DNA from: Manis javanica
Taxonomy: Eukaryota > Chordata > Mammalia > Pholidota > Manidae
Length of the DNA: 64,000 nt
Direction of reading: 5' to 3'
Assembly: GCF_040802235.1 (NCBI RefSeq)
Contig: NC_133165.1
Coordinates: 19,625,623-19,689,622, forward strand
Below the pieces are notes generated by a model. That model saw only the letters and a list, made by a program, of their open reading frames with translations. It ran no database searches and was not told the DNA's origin. The number at the start of each line of letters is the position of its first letter. Position 1 is the stretch's first letter. Below are positions 48,601 through 60,185 of the stretch, piece after piece. A program made the translations under genes and the position numbers.

Positions 48601-51040
48601 TCTGTCTGGTTGATCTGTCCTTCAGAGTGACTGGAGTGTTGAAGTCTCTTGGAATGAATGCTTTGCATTCTATTTCCCCCTTTTAATTGTTAATATTTCT
48701 TTCACATATGTAGGTTCTCCTGTGTTGAGTGCATAGATATTTATAAGTTATATTTTCTTGTTGGATTGATCCCTTTATCATTACATATGTCCTTCTTTGT
48801 CTCTTGTGACTTTCTTTGTTTTGACGTCTACTTCGTCTGATACAAGTACTGCAACTCCTGCTTCTTTCTCTCTATTAGTTGTATGAAATATCTATTTCCA
48901 TCCCTTCACTTTTAGTCTGTGTATATCTTTGGGTTTAAAGTGAGTCTCTTGTAGGCAGCATATAGATGGGTCTTGCTTTTTATCCATTCAGTGACTCTAT
49001 GTCTTTTCATGGGTGCATTCAGACCATTTACATTTAGGGAGATAGTCCCTAGGTATGTACTTATTGCCATTGCAGGCTTTAGATTCATGGTTACTAGAGG
49101 TTCATGGGTAACTTCCTTACTATCTGAGAGTCTAACTTAACTCACTTAATATGCTATTACAAACACAGTCTAAAGGTTCTTCTTTTTCTCCTCCTTTTTC
49201 TTCCCCCTCCATTCTTTATATATTAGGTATCATATTCTGTACTCTTTTGTTTATCCCTTGATTGACTTTAGGGATAGTTCATTTAATCTTGTCTAGTCAT
49301 TAGCTATTCTACTTTCTTTACTGTGGTTTAACCACCTCTGACGACAGCTATTACACCTTACAAATCCTTCTATCTATAGCAGTCCCTCCAAAATACACTA
49401 TAGAGACAGTTTGTGTGAGGTAAATTCTCTCAGCTATTGCCTATCTGGAAATTGTTTAATCCCTTCTTCAAATTTAAATGATAACCTTGCTGGATAAAGT
49501 ATTCTTGGTTCGAGGCCCTTCTGCTTCATTGCATTAAATACATCATGCCACTCCTTTCTGGCCTGTAAAGTTTCTGCTGAGAATTCTGATGATAGCCTGA
49601 TGGGCTTTCCTTTGTAAGTCATCTTATTTCTCTCTCTGCCTGCCTTTAATAGTCTGTCCTTATCCTTGATCTTTGCTATTTTAATTCCTATATGTCTTGG
49701 TGTTGTCTTTCTTGGGTCCCTTGTGTTGGGAGATCTGTGCACCTCCATGGCCTGAGAGACTATCTCCTCCCCCAGACTGGGGAACTTTTCAACAATTACC
49801 TCCTCAAAGACACTTTCTATCCATTTTTCTCTCTGTTCTTCTTCTGGTACCCCTATAATGCAAATATTGTTCCATTTGGATTGGTCACACAGTTCTCTCA
49901 GTATTCTTTCATTCTTAGAGATCCTTTTTTCTTCTCTGTGCCTCAGCTTCTTTGTATTCCTCTTCTCTAATTTGTATTTCATTTATCATCTCCTCCACCA
50001 TATCTAATCTGCTTTTAAAACTTTCCATTATATGTTTCATTTCTGATACTGTGTTCTGTAATGATTGGATCTCCAACTGGAATTCCACCCTGAGTTCTTG
50101 AATATTTTTCTGTACCTCCATGAGGATGTTAATGATTTTTATTTTGAAATCCCTTTCAGGCAGATTCAAGAAGCCGATTTCATTTGAATCTTTCTCAGGG
50201 GTTGTATTCATATTCATAATTTTACTCTGAACCAGGTTCCTTTGGCGTTTCGTATTTATATATGGCGCCCTGTAGTGCTCAGAAGCTCTACTCTCTGGAG
50301 CTGCTCAGCCCCTGAAGCAATGTTGGGGGTCATAGGGGAGTGGTATTGGTGCCTGGGGGGAGGCAAGAGTGGTTTCCTGCTTCCTGGCTGCTGTGCCTGT
50401 TTCCACTGCCAGAACCAGTGAGCCAAACACACAGGTATAAGGCTCTATGCTTTGTGTTTGTAGTTGCTGTAGACATGGCTTCCCTCTGGCTGGCCGAATG
50501 CAAGGGTTGGGTTTGCCGGTTTGCAAGCCAGGTGGGGCTGGCTGGGAGAAAGGCGCAGTAGGCTGCTTATCATGGAGGTGGTCCTTGGAGCTGTGTAGCC
50601 AGCCAGGGAGCTGGAGTTCCTAAAGATCGTGAAAGTTCCCAACCTCCTGGACAGAGTGCACCTGGACAATTTTGTCTGCCTCTCCTTTCTCCTGAGCAAT
50701 AAGCTCTGTGCAATCCTTGGCCCTTTAGCAGCCCTCTTGCTGTTTGGAAGTCTCTCAGACTGCCCGGCTTTCTTTTGTCCCAGAGTAGCCAGATATGGAT
50801 CCCTACTTTCCACAAGTGGCTGGAATCTCAGTCTCTGCAGGTATTCTGCCTGTCTTAGCTCTCCAACCCCCTAATCACGAGAGTACCATGAAAACACCAT
50901 GAAATGTACGTTTGTGCTCCCAGATCAGATCTCCAGAGTTAGGCATTCAGCAGTCCCAGGCCTCCACTCCCTCCTTGCTCCTCAGTGGTGACTAACTGCC
51001 AGTGAGGTCACATCTCTCTTAGCCTCTTCTTTGAGGGACT
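45601..51040 (-). mobile_element. Nearly full-length but inactive L1 (minus)
   Basis: The T-rich start at 45601 is the poly(A) tail of a minus-strand L1. Going 5', the 3' UTR, ORF2 (about 49070 down to 45850), ORF1 (50217 down to about 49140) and a 5' UTR (50218 to about 51040) follow in normal order, the most complete L1 in the window. ORF2 is multiply interrupted, and near 47020-47035 two ORF2 regions are fused. Judged against the L1 at 29.76-30.32 kb, roughly 0.55 kb carrying the FADD reverse-transcriptase motif is gone. It cannot move on its own. No matching target-site duplication was found, so its 5' border is approximate. Confidence 0.9.
49434..50217 (-). pseudogene. L1 ORF1p remnant (frameshift and early stop)
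   Basis: The frame starting at 50217 (100 codons) gives the N-terminal region and coiled-coil (PERDFKIKIINILMEVQKN). A shift near 49940 moves to a second frame (49982-49434) with the RNA-binding domain (NNICIIGVPEEEQRE) and C-terminal domain (AKIKDKDRLLKAGRERN, RILYPARLSFKFEEG), ending in an early stop. It parallels the ORF1 at 5.35-6.35 kb, which is broken at a similar place. No intact product. Confidence 0.85.
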
Positions 51041-51046
51041 GCACCC

Positions 51047-51883
51047 TGTTAGGCAGGAAAATAGATATGAGTGGGATGGAAAGAGAATAAGGCCAGGAAA
51101 AAGCCCACTAAAAATGACCCAAAGTGAATCAGTTAAAGCTCAAAAAGCCAGGAGCAACTTGGCCTGGAATGTTTGAATACTCCCCAGAGAAAGGAGGGTA
51201 CCTCAGCAGAGCCCATGGCTTTATTGTGTTAATCAAGCATGCCCAGCTTATTTTTTTAACTTTACCTACATGCTTTTTTTTCTCCTTTGGCACTAATCAA
51301 GTAGTTTGCAATCTGGACAATTAATAATGGCAAGCAAGCCCAGCAAAAACAACATAGTCACAGGCAGGAAGGATTCCATCTTAAAAATAAGATTGCATTT
51401 TAATACCCAGGATGTTAAGAAGTAAGACTCTTAACTTACTCTCTAGCAAACAGACAATAACTCAGCCCACCTTGGGAGCCAGGCAGACAGTCTTGTTTGA
51501 TATGCTCCCAGACCAAGAAGGCTGGGCTCCCAGGGAGAAATCACAGCAGGAAGTTGCTTGTGTTAAGTTAGTTCTAAGTATTATTCAAAGACCACCTAAC
51601 AGGTCTGCAACCCCAGCCCTTAGTCACATTCCTGAAGAATCCTTAAAATGGGGAACCCCCAACCTCTAGGGGAGCTCCTCTCCCTGAGGTCACCTGCACT
51701 TTCTAAGTGTGTAAACTTTTCACTTTAAACTCTCTCTTTTCAACCTTTCAGTGTGCTCCTCTCTGAGGTTGACTGCACTTTTTCTGTAAGTAATTTTATT
51801 AAAACTTTTCCTCTGCTTCACTACTGTGTCTCTGCCTTTCAATTCTTTTTTGCAGTGGGGCCAAGGGCCAAGGAAAATACACA
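51047..51883 (+). mobile_element. ERV LTR (plus) between the L1 and the POM121 copy
   Basis: Alignment with 58677-59611 defines a block starting TGTTAGGCAGGAAAATA and ending in AAAATACACA. The 3' part has the repeated 'gaggtcacctgcactttcta' unit found several times in the second copy, followed by the 'aaaacttttcctctgcttca' R/U5-like region. Both copies are in plus orientation and are solo LTRs, since POM121 sequence rather than viral sequence lies between them. No target-site duplication was identified. The U3 also resembles the inverted LTR pair at 12.3 and 19.2 kb. Confidence 0.75.
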
Positions 51884-51957
51884 ACACTCCCCCAGTAACC
51901 CAACCCCATCTTCAAGGAATACGCAGGTCACCCTGACTAGAGAGACTTGCGACTTAC

Positions 51958-52080
51958 CAAAGGTTCCAGGTCCAGCAAAGCCCTGGGCACATGCTGAGGA
52001 TGCCCCAGAGGAGAGGCTGATGCCTGATGCACCTACCACAGGGGCAGGGGTGTTCTGACCAAAGGTGGGTGTGGATGTGC
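51958..52080 (-). pseudogene. POM121: POM121 pseudogene, FG-repeat exon near the 3' end
   Basis: On the minus strand an acceptor (…ccattccag) precedes a 123-bp exon that ends at a GTAAGT donor. It encodes [18 protein letters not shown], then [23 protein letters not shown], matching the C-terminal FG-repeat region of POM121, the membrane nucleoporin that anchors the nuclear pore ring. A Cys replaces Pro in the SS-PAQGF motif and SLSS lacks the usual Phe. The last expected exon (basic C-terminus) was not found downstream, where an LTR and an L1 occupy the DNA. Confidence 0.85.
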
Positions 52081-53229
52081 CTGGAATGGAGAGACCGCAA
52101 AGAACTGTGACAACTAGGCCCACAAGAAGAAGGTGTCAAAGCAGGCAGTAATGAACTGGGGGAAGTCTGCTTGCAAATGCATCCCCACAGGATCCCTCAG
52201 CCCACACTGATGTCTGGCTCACCCCTCGGTAAGGAAGCACATGGGGTGACTGGGTCCTAACCCCTGTGCTCCACGTGAGCTGGAGCTCACCCCCCCTCTC
52301 CACCAGCTGCAGCAGAGCACAAGCCGCTTAGCTGCCCTTTGGCCACCTGAGGAGAACCTTTGCACTCCCTTGGCCACCACAGCACAGCTGAGGGGGACAC
52401 TGAATGGACCTCCTTTCTCTCATGACTAATGTTATGTCTCTTCCCCATTTGCCTGCTCCTTCTCCTCTAATTCACCACAGCCCCACACCACAGTCAGCCC
52501 CCATCCTTCCACAGGCTCACTCGAACTCGATCTCCTGCACATACTTGCCCTCATGGTGCCTCCTGCCCAGTGCTGGGCTACCCTCCACAGTGGCTCTCTG
52601 GGAAGATCCTCTCACATGTATCTGTATCTGTCTAGGCCTGAGGTGGGGTGGGTGCCCCCCAAGGTGCTGACCTTGCATGTAATCTTCCCCCCCACCTGGC
52701 CTATGGGGGTCGCACCTTATTGCAACCAGGAACTGATCCTCCCCCAGATCTCGGATGTGAGCACAGTGCTGTCCCTGCTCCCATGCCAATCACAACCACT
52801 CCAGATCCTCTGCCTCATCAGGGCCTGTAGTCAGCCCCCTGCCCCTCCTGCTCCCTGTGCCATTTAACCAGGTTGGGTTTACTCTCTATCCACTTATTTT
52901 AGATCCATACCTCAAGCCTGACTGTTGCTGGGCAGATACACACAACTGTGCTGACCAGCCTTGCTTCAAATTCCTAACCACAATTTCCCAGACTTCAGAA
53001 CTGCCTGGCACAGCTCTCACATGTCATTTTCTCCCCCTCTCCAAAATGACTACTGAGAGGCCCTCCTTGGTATACATCTCTCCATAAAGCGCTCCAAGGA
53101 GCTCTTATATACAGTGAAGAAAATGGAAGCTACCTGGGCCCAAACTCCTTATCATGCATCTTCCACATGGCAAATAAAATTACTTTCTTTTGCCTGAAAT
53201 TCTATGGTGACTTCCTTTAGTCCTTTAGC
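52081..53229 (-). other. POM121 intron sequence
   Basis: Lies between two POM121 exon blocks. No exon, repeat or RNA was supported apart from L2-like traces toward 53160. Frames on both strands are short and unsupported. Confidence 0.5.
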
Positions 53230-53650
53230 AAAAACATTTTAAAAGGCCATGAATGAACTTCCTTCTGCCTGTCTCTTAATGTCATTTTATCCCACTTTCC
53301 TTTTTAAACCTCTAGCCACACCTGGCTGTTCTCTGCTCATGAAAACATTAGGCTCATGTCTGCCTTTCTGCCTTTGCTCCTGTGCCGGCAACACCCTCAC
53401 TCCCAGCCGCAGTCCCTGCTCCCAACTCTGGAACTATGGCCATGGCCTCAGTTTGTTATTGCCTCAGAAAGGCTGCCCCTGACTACCTAAATAGCTCCTC
53501 CGGTCATGAGTTACACGGCTACCTGATGCTGTTTACAGATAACATCTGTGATAACATCTGTCTCTTCACCACAGTGTACAGCTCTGAGAGCAGAGACCGT
53601 GTCGGCACTTAAAACAGCACCTGACACTGCAGACCGAGCCCATTCCAAAT
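53230..53650 (+). repeat. L2 fragment within duplication unit 1
   Basis: 'ggctgcccctgactacctaa', 'agcagagaccgtgtcggca' and 'acagcacctgacactgcaga' are L2 3'-region phrases. The other copy is at 55318-55733. Confidence 0.6.
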
Positions 53651-53655
53651 CTCAC

Positions 53656-53982
53656 CTGCAAACACAGACGTGTTCTGAGGCGTACCGGCCACATGGAAGG
53701 GAAAGGGTGTGCTCTGGCCAGCTGCACCCAGGGAGTTCTGACTCAGGCCTCCCAAGGAGCCATGCCACCAGTGCTCCCACTCTGTCCTGCGCCAAAGCTG
53801 AACACCCCAGTGGTGGAGCTGCTGTGGGAGGCAGCCACACTCATCCCAAAGCCCCCACTCCCAGTGGGGCCTGCTGACACCCTGGATGTGAAGGGCAATG
53901 AGATGGTGCTGCCAAACACTGAGCTACTGGTCCCGCTGCTGGTGGTCTTGGTTGTAGCTCCAAAGCCCGAGGTGGTGGCTGC
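53656..53982 (-). pseudogene. POM121: POM121 large-exon 3' part, duplicate copy 1
   Basis: The minus-strand reading [19 protein letters not shown] then [20 protein letters not shown] and [15 protein letters not shown] is POM121 FG-repeat sequence. It ends at a GTGAGA donor (53651-53655). The upstream end is the L1 target-site repeat AAAAAAGGAGGAA (53983-53995). It duplicates 55739-56069. Frameshifts occur after about 85 codons. As it lies downstream of copy 2 in the transcript direction it could only be an extra 3' piece. Confidence 0.85.
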
Positions 53983-53995
53983 AAAAAAGGAGGAA

Positions 53996-55317
53996 ACATG
54001 GATCATTGTCTAACCCCATACACAAAAGTAAATTCAAAATGGATCAATGACCAGAATGTAAGCCATGAAAACAAAACTCTGAGAAAAAAACATAGGCAAT
54101 AATCTCTTGGACATAAACATGAGCAACTTCTTCATGAATATTATCTCCCCAGGCAAGGGAAACAAAAGCAAAAATGAACAAATGGGACTATATCAAGCTA
54201 AAAATCTTCTGTACAGCAAAGGACACCATCAATAGAACAAAAAGGAATCCTACAGTATGGGAGGATATATTCACAAATGACGGATCTGATAAAGGGTTGA
54301 CATCCAAAATATATAAGGAGCTCACATACCTCAATAAACAAAAGGCAAATAATCCAACTAAAAAATGGGCAGAGGAGCTGAACAGACAGTTCTCCAAAGA
54401 AGGAACTCAGACGACCAATAGACATGTGAAAAGATGCTCCACATCACTTGTCATCAGAGAAATGCAAATTAAAACCACAATGAGATATCACCTCACACCA
54501 GTAAGGATCACCATCATCCAAAAGACAAACAACAGCAAATGTTGGTGAGGTTGTGGAGAAAGGGGAACCCTCCTACACTGCTGGTGGAAACGTAAATTAG
54601 TTCAACCATTGTGGAAATGAATATGGAGGTTCCTCAAAAAGCTCAAAATAGAAATACCATTTGACCCAGGGATACCACTCCTACAGATTTACCCTAAGAA
54701 TACAGCAGCCCAGTTTGAAAAAGACAGATGCACCCCTATGTTTATTGCAGCACTATTTGCAATAGCCAAGAAATGGAACCAACCTAAGTGTCCATCAGTA
54801 GATGAATGGATAAAAAAGATGTGATACATATACACAACAGAATATTATTCAGCCATAAGAAGGAAACAAATCCTACCATTTGCAACAACATGGATGGAGC
54901 TAGAGGGTTTATGCTCAGTGAAATAAGCCAGGCAGAGAAAGACAAGTATCAAATGATTTCACTCATATGTGGAGTATAAGAACAAAGAAATATGGAAGGA
55001 ACAAAACAGCAGCAGATTCACAGAAACCAAGAATGGACTAACAGTTACCAAAGGGAAGGGAGTGAGGAGGATTGGTGGGAAGGGAGGGATAAGGGCAGGG
55101 AAAAAGAAAAGGGAGCATTATGATTACTATGTATAATGTGTGGGGGGGGGGTCTCACGGAGGGCTGGGCAACACAGAAGACAAGTTGTGATTCTAAAGCA
55201 TCTTACTATGCTGATGGACAGTGACTGTAATGGGGTCTGTGGGGGAGACTTGGTGAAGGAGAGCACCTAGTAAACATAATGTTCTTCATGTAATTGTAGA
55301 TTGATACAAAAAAAAAA
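53996..55317 (+). mobile_element. 5'-truncated L1 in duplication unit 1
   Basis: It starts at the ORF2 phrase 'catggatcattgtctaac' next to the target-site repeat and includes a 124-codon broken ORF2 C-terminal frame at 54174-54548. The usual 3' UTR and A-tail follow, leading straight into unit 2. It is the sister copy of 56083-57390, created by DNA duplication rather than a second insertion. Confidence 0.9.
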
Positions 55318-55738
55318 CATTTTAAAAGGCCATGAATGATCTTCCTTTCTGCTTGTCACTTAATGTCATTTTATCCCACTTTCCTTTTTAATCCTCTAGC
55401 CACACCTGGCTCTTCTCTGCTCATGAAAACATAAACTCATCTCTGTATTCAGGCCTTTGCTCCTGTGCCTGCAAAGCTCTCACCCCCAGCCGCTGTCCCT
55501 GCTCCCAACTCTGGAGCTATGGCCATGGCCTCAATTTGCTATTGCCTCAGAAAGGCTGCCCCTGACTACCTAAATAGCTCCTCCGGTCATGAGTTACATG
55601 GCTACCTGATGCTGTTTACAGATAACATCTGTGATAACATCTGTCTCTTCACCACAGCGTACAGCTCTGAGAGCAGAGACCGTGTTGGCACTTAAAACAG
55701 CACCTGACACTGCAGACCGAGCCCATTCCAAATCTCAC

Positions 55739-56069
55739 CTGCAAACACAGACATGTTCTGAGGTGTGCCAGCCACGTGGAAGGGAAAGGGTGTGCTCTGG
55801 CCAGCTGCACCCAGGGAGTTCTGACTCAAGCCTCCCAAGAAAGGGGCCGTGCTGCCAGTGCTCCCACTCTGTCCTGCGCCAAAGCCGAACACCCCAGTGG
55901 TGGAGATGCTGTGGGGGGTCAGGCACGCTCATCCCAAAGCCCCCACTGCCAGCGGGGCCTGCTGACACCCCAGATGTGAAGGTGATGAGATGGTGCTGCC
56001 AAACACTTAGCTACTGGTCCTGCTGCTGGTGGTCTGGATCGTAGCTCCAAAGCCTGAGGTGGTGGCTGC
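55739..56069 (-). pseudogene. POM121: POM121 large-exon 3' part, copy 2
   Basis: The minus strand reads [18 protein letters not shown], a stop where a Ser codon is expected (TAG-like 'agctaagtg'), then [31 protein letters not shown] and [19 protein letters not shown], ending at the same GTGAGA donor (55734-55738). At least two frame changes are needed to follow POM121. Together with 57404-58676 it made up a single exon before the L1 inserted. Confidence 0.88.
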
Positions 56070-56082
56070 AAAAAAGGAGGAA

Positions 56083-57390
56083 ACATGGATCATTGTCTAG
56101 CCCAAAACACAAAAGTAAATTCAAAATGGATCAAAGACCTGAATGTAAGCCATGAAAACTGAGAAAAAATCATAGGCAAAAATCTCTTGGACATAAACAT
56201 GAGAGAATTCTTCATGAACGTATCTCCCCAGGCAAGGGAAACAAAAGCAAAAATGAACAAATGGGACTATATCAAGCTGAAAATCTTCTGTACAGCAAAG
56301 GACACCATCAATAGAACAAAAAGGAATCCTACAGTATGGGAGAATATATTCATAAGTGACAGATCTGATAAAGTGTTGACATCGAAAATATATAAGGAGC
56401 TCACACACATTAACAAACACAAAGCAAACAATCCCATTAAAAAATGGGTAGAGGAGATGAACAGACAGTTCTCCAAAGAAGGAAGTCAGACAGCCAACAG
56501 ACACATGAAAAGATGCTCCACATCGCTTGTCATGAGAGAAATGCAAATTAAAACCACAATGAGGTATCACCTCCCACCAGTAAGGATCGCCACCATCCAA
56601 AGGACAAAGAACAGCAAATGTTGGTGAGGTTGTGGAGAAAGGGGAACCCTCCTACACTGTTGGTGGAAACGTAAATTAGTTCAACCATTGTGGAAATGAA
56701 TATGGAGGTTCCTCAAAAAGCTCAAAATAGAAATACCATTTGACCCAGGAATACCACTCCTACAGATTTACCCTAAGAATGCAGCAGCCCAGTTTGAAAA
56801 AGACAGATCCACCCCTATGTTTATTGCTGCACTATTTACAATAGCCAAGAAACAGAAGCACCTAAGCGTCCATCAGTAGATGAATGGATAAAGAAGATGT
56901 GGTACATATATACAATGGAATATTATTCAGCCATAAGAAGAAAACAAATCCTACCATTTGCAACAACATGGATGGAGCTAGATAGTATTATGCTCAGTGA
57001 AATAAGTGAGGCAGAGAAAGACAAGTACCAAATGATTTCACTCATATGTGGAGTATAAGAACAAAGAAAAATGGAAGGAACAAAAGAGCAGCAGAATCAC
57101 AGAACTCAACAAAGGACTAACAGTTACCAAAGGGAAAGGGACTGGGGAGGATGGGTGGGAAGGGAGGGAGAAGGGTGGAAGAAGAAAGCCGGACTTATGA
57201 TTAACATGTATAATGAGGGGGTGGGCATGGGGAGGCCTGTGCAACACAGAGAATACAAGTAGTGATTTTGCAGCATCTTAATACACTGATGGACAGTGAC
57301 AAATGGGGTATGTGGGGGGGACTTCGTGAAGGGGGGAGTCTAGTAAACATAGTTCTTCATGCAATTGAAGATTAATGATAACAAAATTTA
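56083..57390 (+). mobile_element. 5'-truncated L1 inserted in the POM121 exon (unit 2)
   Basis: Flanked by AAAAAAGGAGGAA at 56070-56082 and 57391-57403, a 13-bp target-site duplication. The body holds the ORF2 C-terminus (frame at 56187-56627), the 3' UTR and a tail. POM121 coding sequence lies directly on both sides, so the insertion is exonic and antisense to POM121. Confidence 0.93.
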
Positions 57391-57403
57391 AAAAAAGGAG
57401 GAA

Positions 57404-58676
57404 GGAGCTGTGGTGCTGCCAAAGGCTAGCTTGGTGCAAGAGGGGGTGCCAAAGAGAGGCAGCGGGTTTCAACCCATGAAAACCTGACCACACAGTACTG
57501 CCAAAGGCTGGCTACGGTGGAGCCAGGGCTGCTGATCTTCCAAAAGGCAAGGAGCTGCCAAAGCTGGAGGACAGGGCTGGCTTGGCAGCCCCCATCTGCT
57601 GTCCATCAGTGGCCCCGAACATGGGCTGTGGGGTGACTCCAGGATAGGAAGGAATGGGGGGCCTGGTGCCAGAACCAAAGGGAATGTTGAAGGCTGGGGT
57701 GGCAGTGCTGCTGAATGTCAGTGCAGGCTGGCTCGGGGTGATAGGGGCGGAGGTCATGAGGGTGCCACCGAAGCCACCAAAACTGGCAGTACTGCTGCCA
57801 GCAGCTGTCTGGACAACACCAGGCAGGGACTGGCCGAATGTGATGGCTGTTGTTGGAGCAGGTGTGGCCAGTGCCTTGCCAAACTGGAGTATGGAGCCCA
57901 TGGCTGGGGTAGAGCTGGCCCCAGAGGCAAGAGGGTGACCAAAGGGAACAGGCTGGGCAGTGGAAGCAGTGGGGCTGGTCATGCTGCTCGCAGTGCTGGT
58001 CACACTGCTCACACCAAAGCCAAAGACAGGCTTCCGGGCGGAGTCTGCGGTTGTGCTGGTGGTGGTCCCCCAAGCCGCTGCTGAGGGAACGCTGACACTG
58101 GCCTGGCCAGGGAACAGAGGGGCATTCGTGCAAGTGCCTGAAGTAGTCTGACTGAAGGAGAAAGGAGTTGACAAGGGCAAAGATGTAGGTAGCCCTGTGC
58201 TGCTAAAAACAGGACTGAAAGTGAGGGGAGGCTGCTGGTAGCCGGGGTGTGGGCAGAGCTGGAAGATGCCTCCGTTGTGACTTGGGAATGGCTGAATGGC
58301 ACAGGACCCTCATTCCCACTTTTAGGTGGAGCCACAAAGATGGGCTTGAACATGGGACGTGCTGAAGACACAGCAGGAGCTGCCGAGGCAGAAGGTTTAG
58401 CAGGTGGGCTGCTCGGTGTTCTAAATGGAACACTGGGCTTCAGGGTGGGGCCTGGGGCAGGCAGGGCCTGGGGTTTGGCAGATGTCTCAGCCTGAGAGGG
58501 CGGAGGTGACTTGGTGGCATCACAGGCTGGTATTGCAGGAGAGGCAGGGGTCAGCCCCGAGAAAGTGGCTGTGGACCTGGAGTCTGAGGAGGGCCGGGGA
58601 AGGACCCTGGCTGTGAAGAACCAAGAGGGCCCAGAAGGCCTGGTGTCGTCAGGGGTGAAAGGGCATTGGGGGTGGC
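57404..58676 (-). pseudogene. POM121: POM121 large FG-repeat exon, 5' part (broken)
   Basis: The minus strand encodes the POM121 core. SSARPMFKPIFVAPPKSG lies near 58370-58320. Next comes a long open stretch of 222 codons (58180-57512) with [56 protein letters not shown] and [15 protein letters not shown], the Phe-Gly repeats that line the pore. Frame changes are needed near 58585 and 58230, and a TAG stops the frame at about 57512. A further shift lies before the L1. The 5' edge coincides with the LTR start at 58677, so the original acceptor may have been altered. Broken, not expressible as a normal protein. Confidence 0.9.
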
Positions 58677-59611
58677 TGTCAGACAGGAAAATACATATGA
58701 GCAGGGTGGAAAGAGAACAGGGTCAGTAAAGCCCCCTAGAAAGGTTAACCAGTTAAAACTAGAAATCCAGAAAAGACTCAGAGTTAGTGAGTTAATCTGT
58801 TAAAGCTCAGAAGTTCAAGAGAAACTTGGCCTTGAAGGTTTGAGTATTCCCCAGATAAAAGTATCTGAGCACAGCCGATGTTTTCATTGTGTCCATTAGA
58901 TCCTTGTAAGGTTTACTCTAGCCTGCTAAAAGGCCCACCTATAAACAGCAAAGTAAAGACAGGGAGATGCCACCTTAAAGCCAAAATTGTATTTTGAAAA
59001 AAAACCAGGAAGTTTCAGAAGAAAGATTCTTAATATACTCTTTAGCGAACAAATAACTCTGTCCACCTTGGAGGAAAGGCAGACCATCTTGATAAGTTAA
59101 TTGTGCAGAATTACTTAGAGGACAGATGAGTAACTTAGCGTCTCATCAAAGATACCTGAGACCACTTAACAAGCCCATACCCGAGCCCTTTGTCACATTC
59201 CTGAAAAATCCTTAAAAGGGGGAACCCCCAACCTTTCACTGCGCTCATATGTGAGGTCACCCACACTTTCTAAGTGCGTAACCTTTTAACTTTAAACTCC
59301 CTCTTTTCAACCTTTCAGGGTGCTGCGCTCCTCTCAGGTCGCCTGCACTTCCTAAGTGCATAACTTCAACTCTTCCCAACCTTTCAGGGCGCTCCTCTAT
59401 CTGAAGTCACCCACGCTTTCTAAGTGTGTGACCTTTTACTCTTAAACTCTTTCTCTCCAACCTCTCAGGGCGCTCCTCCCTCACTGAGGTCACCTGCACT
59501 TCTTTCTCGCTAAGTAACTTTAAATAAAACTTTTCCTCTGCTTCACTACTATGGTGTCTCTGCCCTTCAATTCTTTGTCACAGCGAGGACAAGAACAGAG
59601 GAAAATACACA
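58677..59611 (+). mobile_element. ERV LTR (plus) at the edge of the POM121 exon
   Basis: It aligns with 51047-51883: start TGTCAGACAGGAAAATA, shared 'actctttagcgaacaaataac', end AAAATACACA. It is about 100 bp longer because the 'aacctttcagggcgctcctc' plus 'gcactttctaagtg' unit is repeated several times at 59225-59500. An AATAAA lies at about 59523. Its first bases lie against POM121 coding sequence, so it sits at or across the intron-exon boundary. Confidence 0.75.
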
Positions 59612-60185
59612 ATGCCTCCCCCCCAACATTGCCACTGCAGCAGATTCTAGGAAGAAGAACAGAAAATGTCAACTATGGTATCTCAAACGTGATGGTATTT
59701 GGTGCTCTAGAAGCCTTGCTGGGCCAGGGATTCAGGAGTCAACAAATATTACTAATCGATACCACCTGTTCTTAACATACTCCTTCCTCAAAATCAAGGA
59801 AGTGCTCCTTATTTCTACCCTACACAGATCATCAGACAGTCAGCAGGGGATAAAACTTGGCCTAGCAGGGGTTAAATGTGTAGACAGACACCAAGGAAAA
59901 TCTAATCATCTGAACCCAAGCATGGCTCAGAGCAGCTAAGGAATGGGGCTGCAAACCAACAGCCATCTGACTACCAAACGGAGGCTGCCTTCTCCAGCTT
60001 TAAGGGCGGCAGGCCCTTCCCTACAATCTGCTCCTGATGAGACGGTTCTGAAGCCGTCACCAGCTCAGGTGTGCTAAGCCAGAGCAGCTTCAACCTTTTT
60101 AGCGACTGACTGGCATGCTGCTTTCACGTTAGCCTACGCAGAGGCTGATGGCCCTGTGTGCTCCACAGAAAGCACTCCCGCTCAC
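59612..60185 (-). other. POM121 intron sequence
   Basis: No repeat or exon recognised between the LTR and the next upstream exon. Confidence 0.45.

Larger units (their letters stand above)
53230..55313. repeat. Tandem duplication unit 1: L2 + POM121 exon part + L1
   Basis: This unit and 55313-57390 are colinear over their whole length: an L2 fragment, a POM121 exon 3' part with its donor site, and a 5'-truncated L1. The left edge lies in 'gcaaaaacattttaaaagg' and the right edge in the L1 A-tail, where unit 2 starts with the same 'cattttaaaaggccatgaa' phrase. A-rich sequence at the junction gives the likely misalignment or microhomology point. The two units show numerous substitutions and small indels, so the duplication is not recent. 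Confidence 0.9.
55313..57390. repeat. Tandem duplication unit 2
   Basis: Second copy of the L2 + POM121 exon part + L1 unit. It retains the original connection to the rest of the POM121 exon: the L1 A-tail is followed by the second target-site repeat AAAAAAGGAGGAA (57391-57403) and then exon sequence. Confidence 0.9.

Noticed and set aside
57606-58133. A 175-codon minus-strand frame rich in His, Trp and Cys
   Set aside because: Out-of-frame reading of the POM121 FG-repeat exon.
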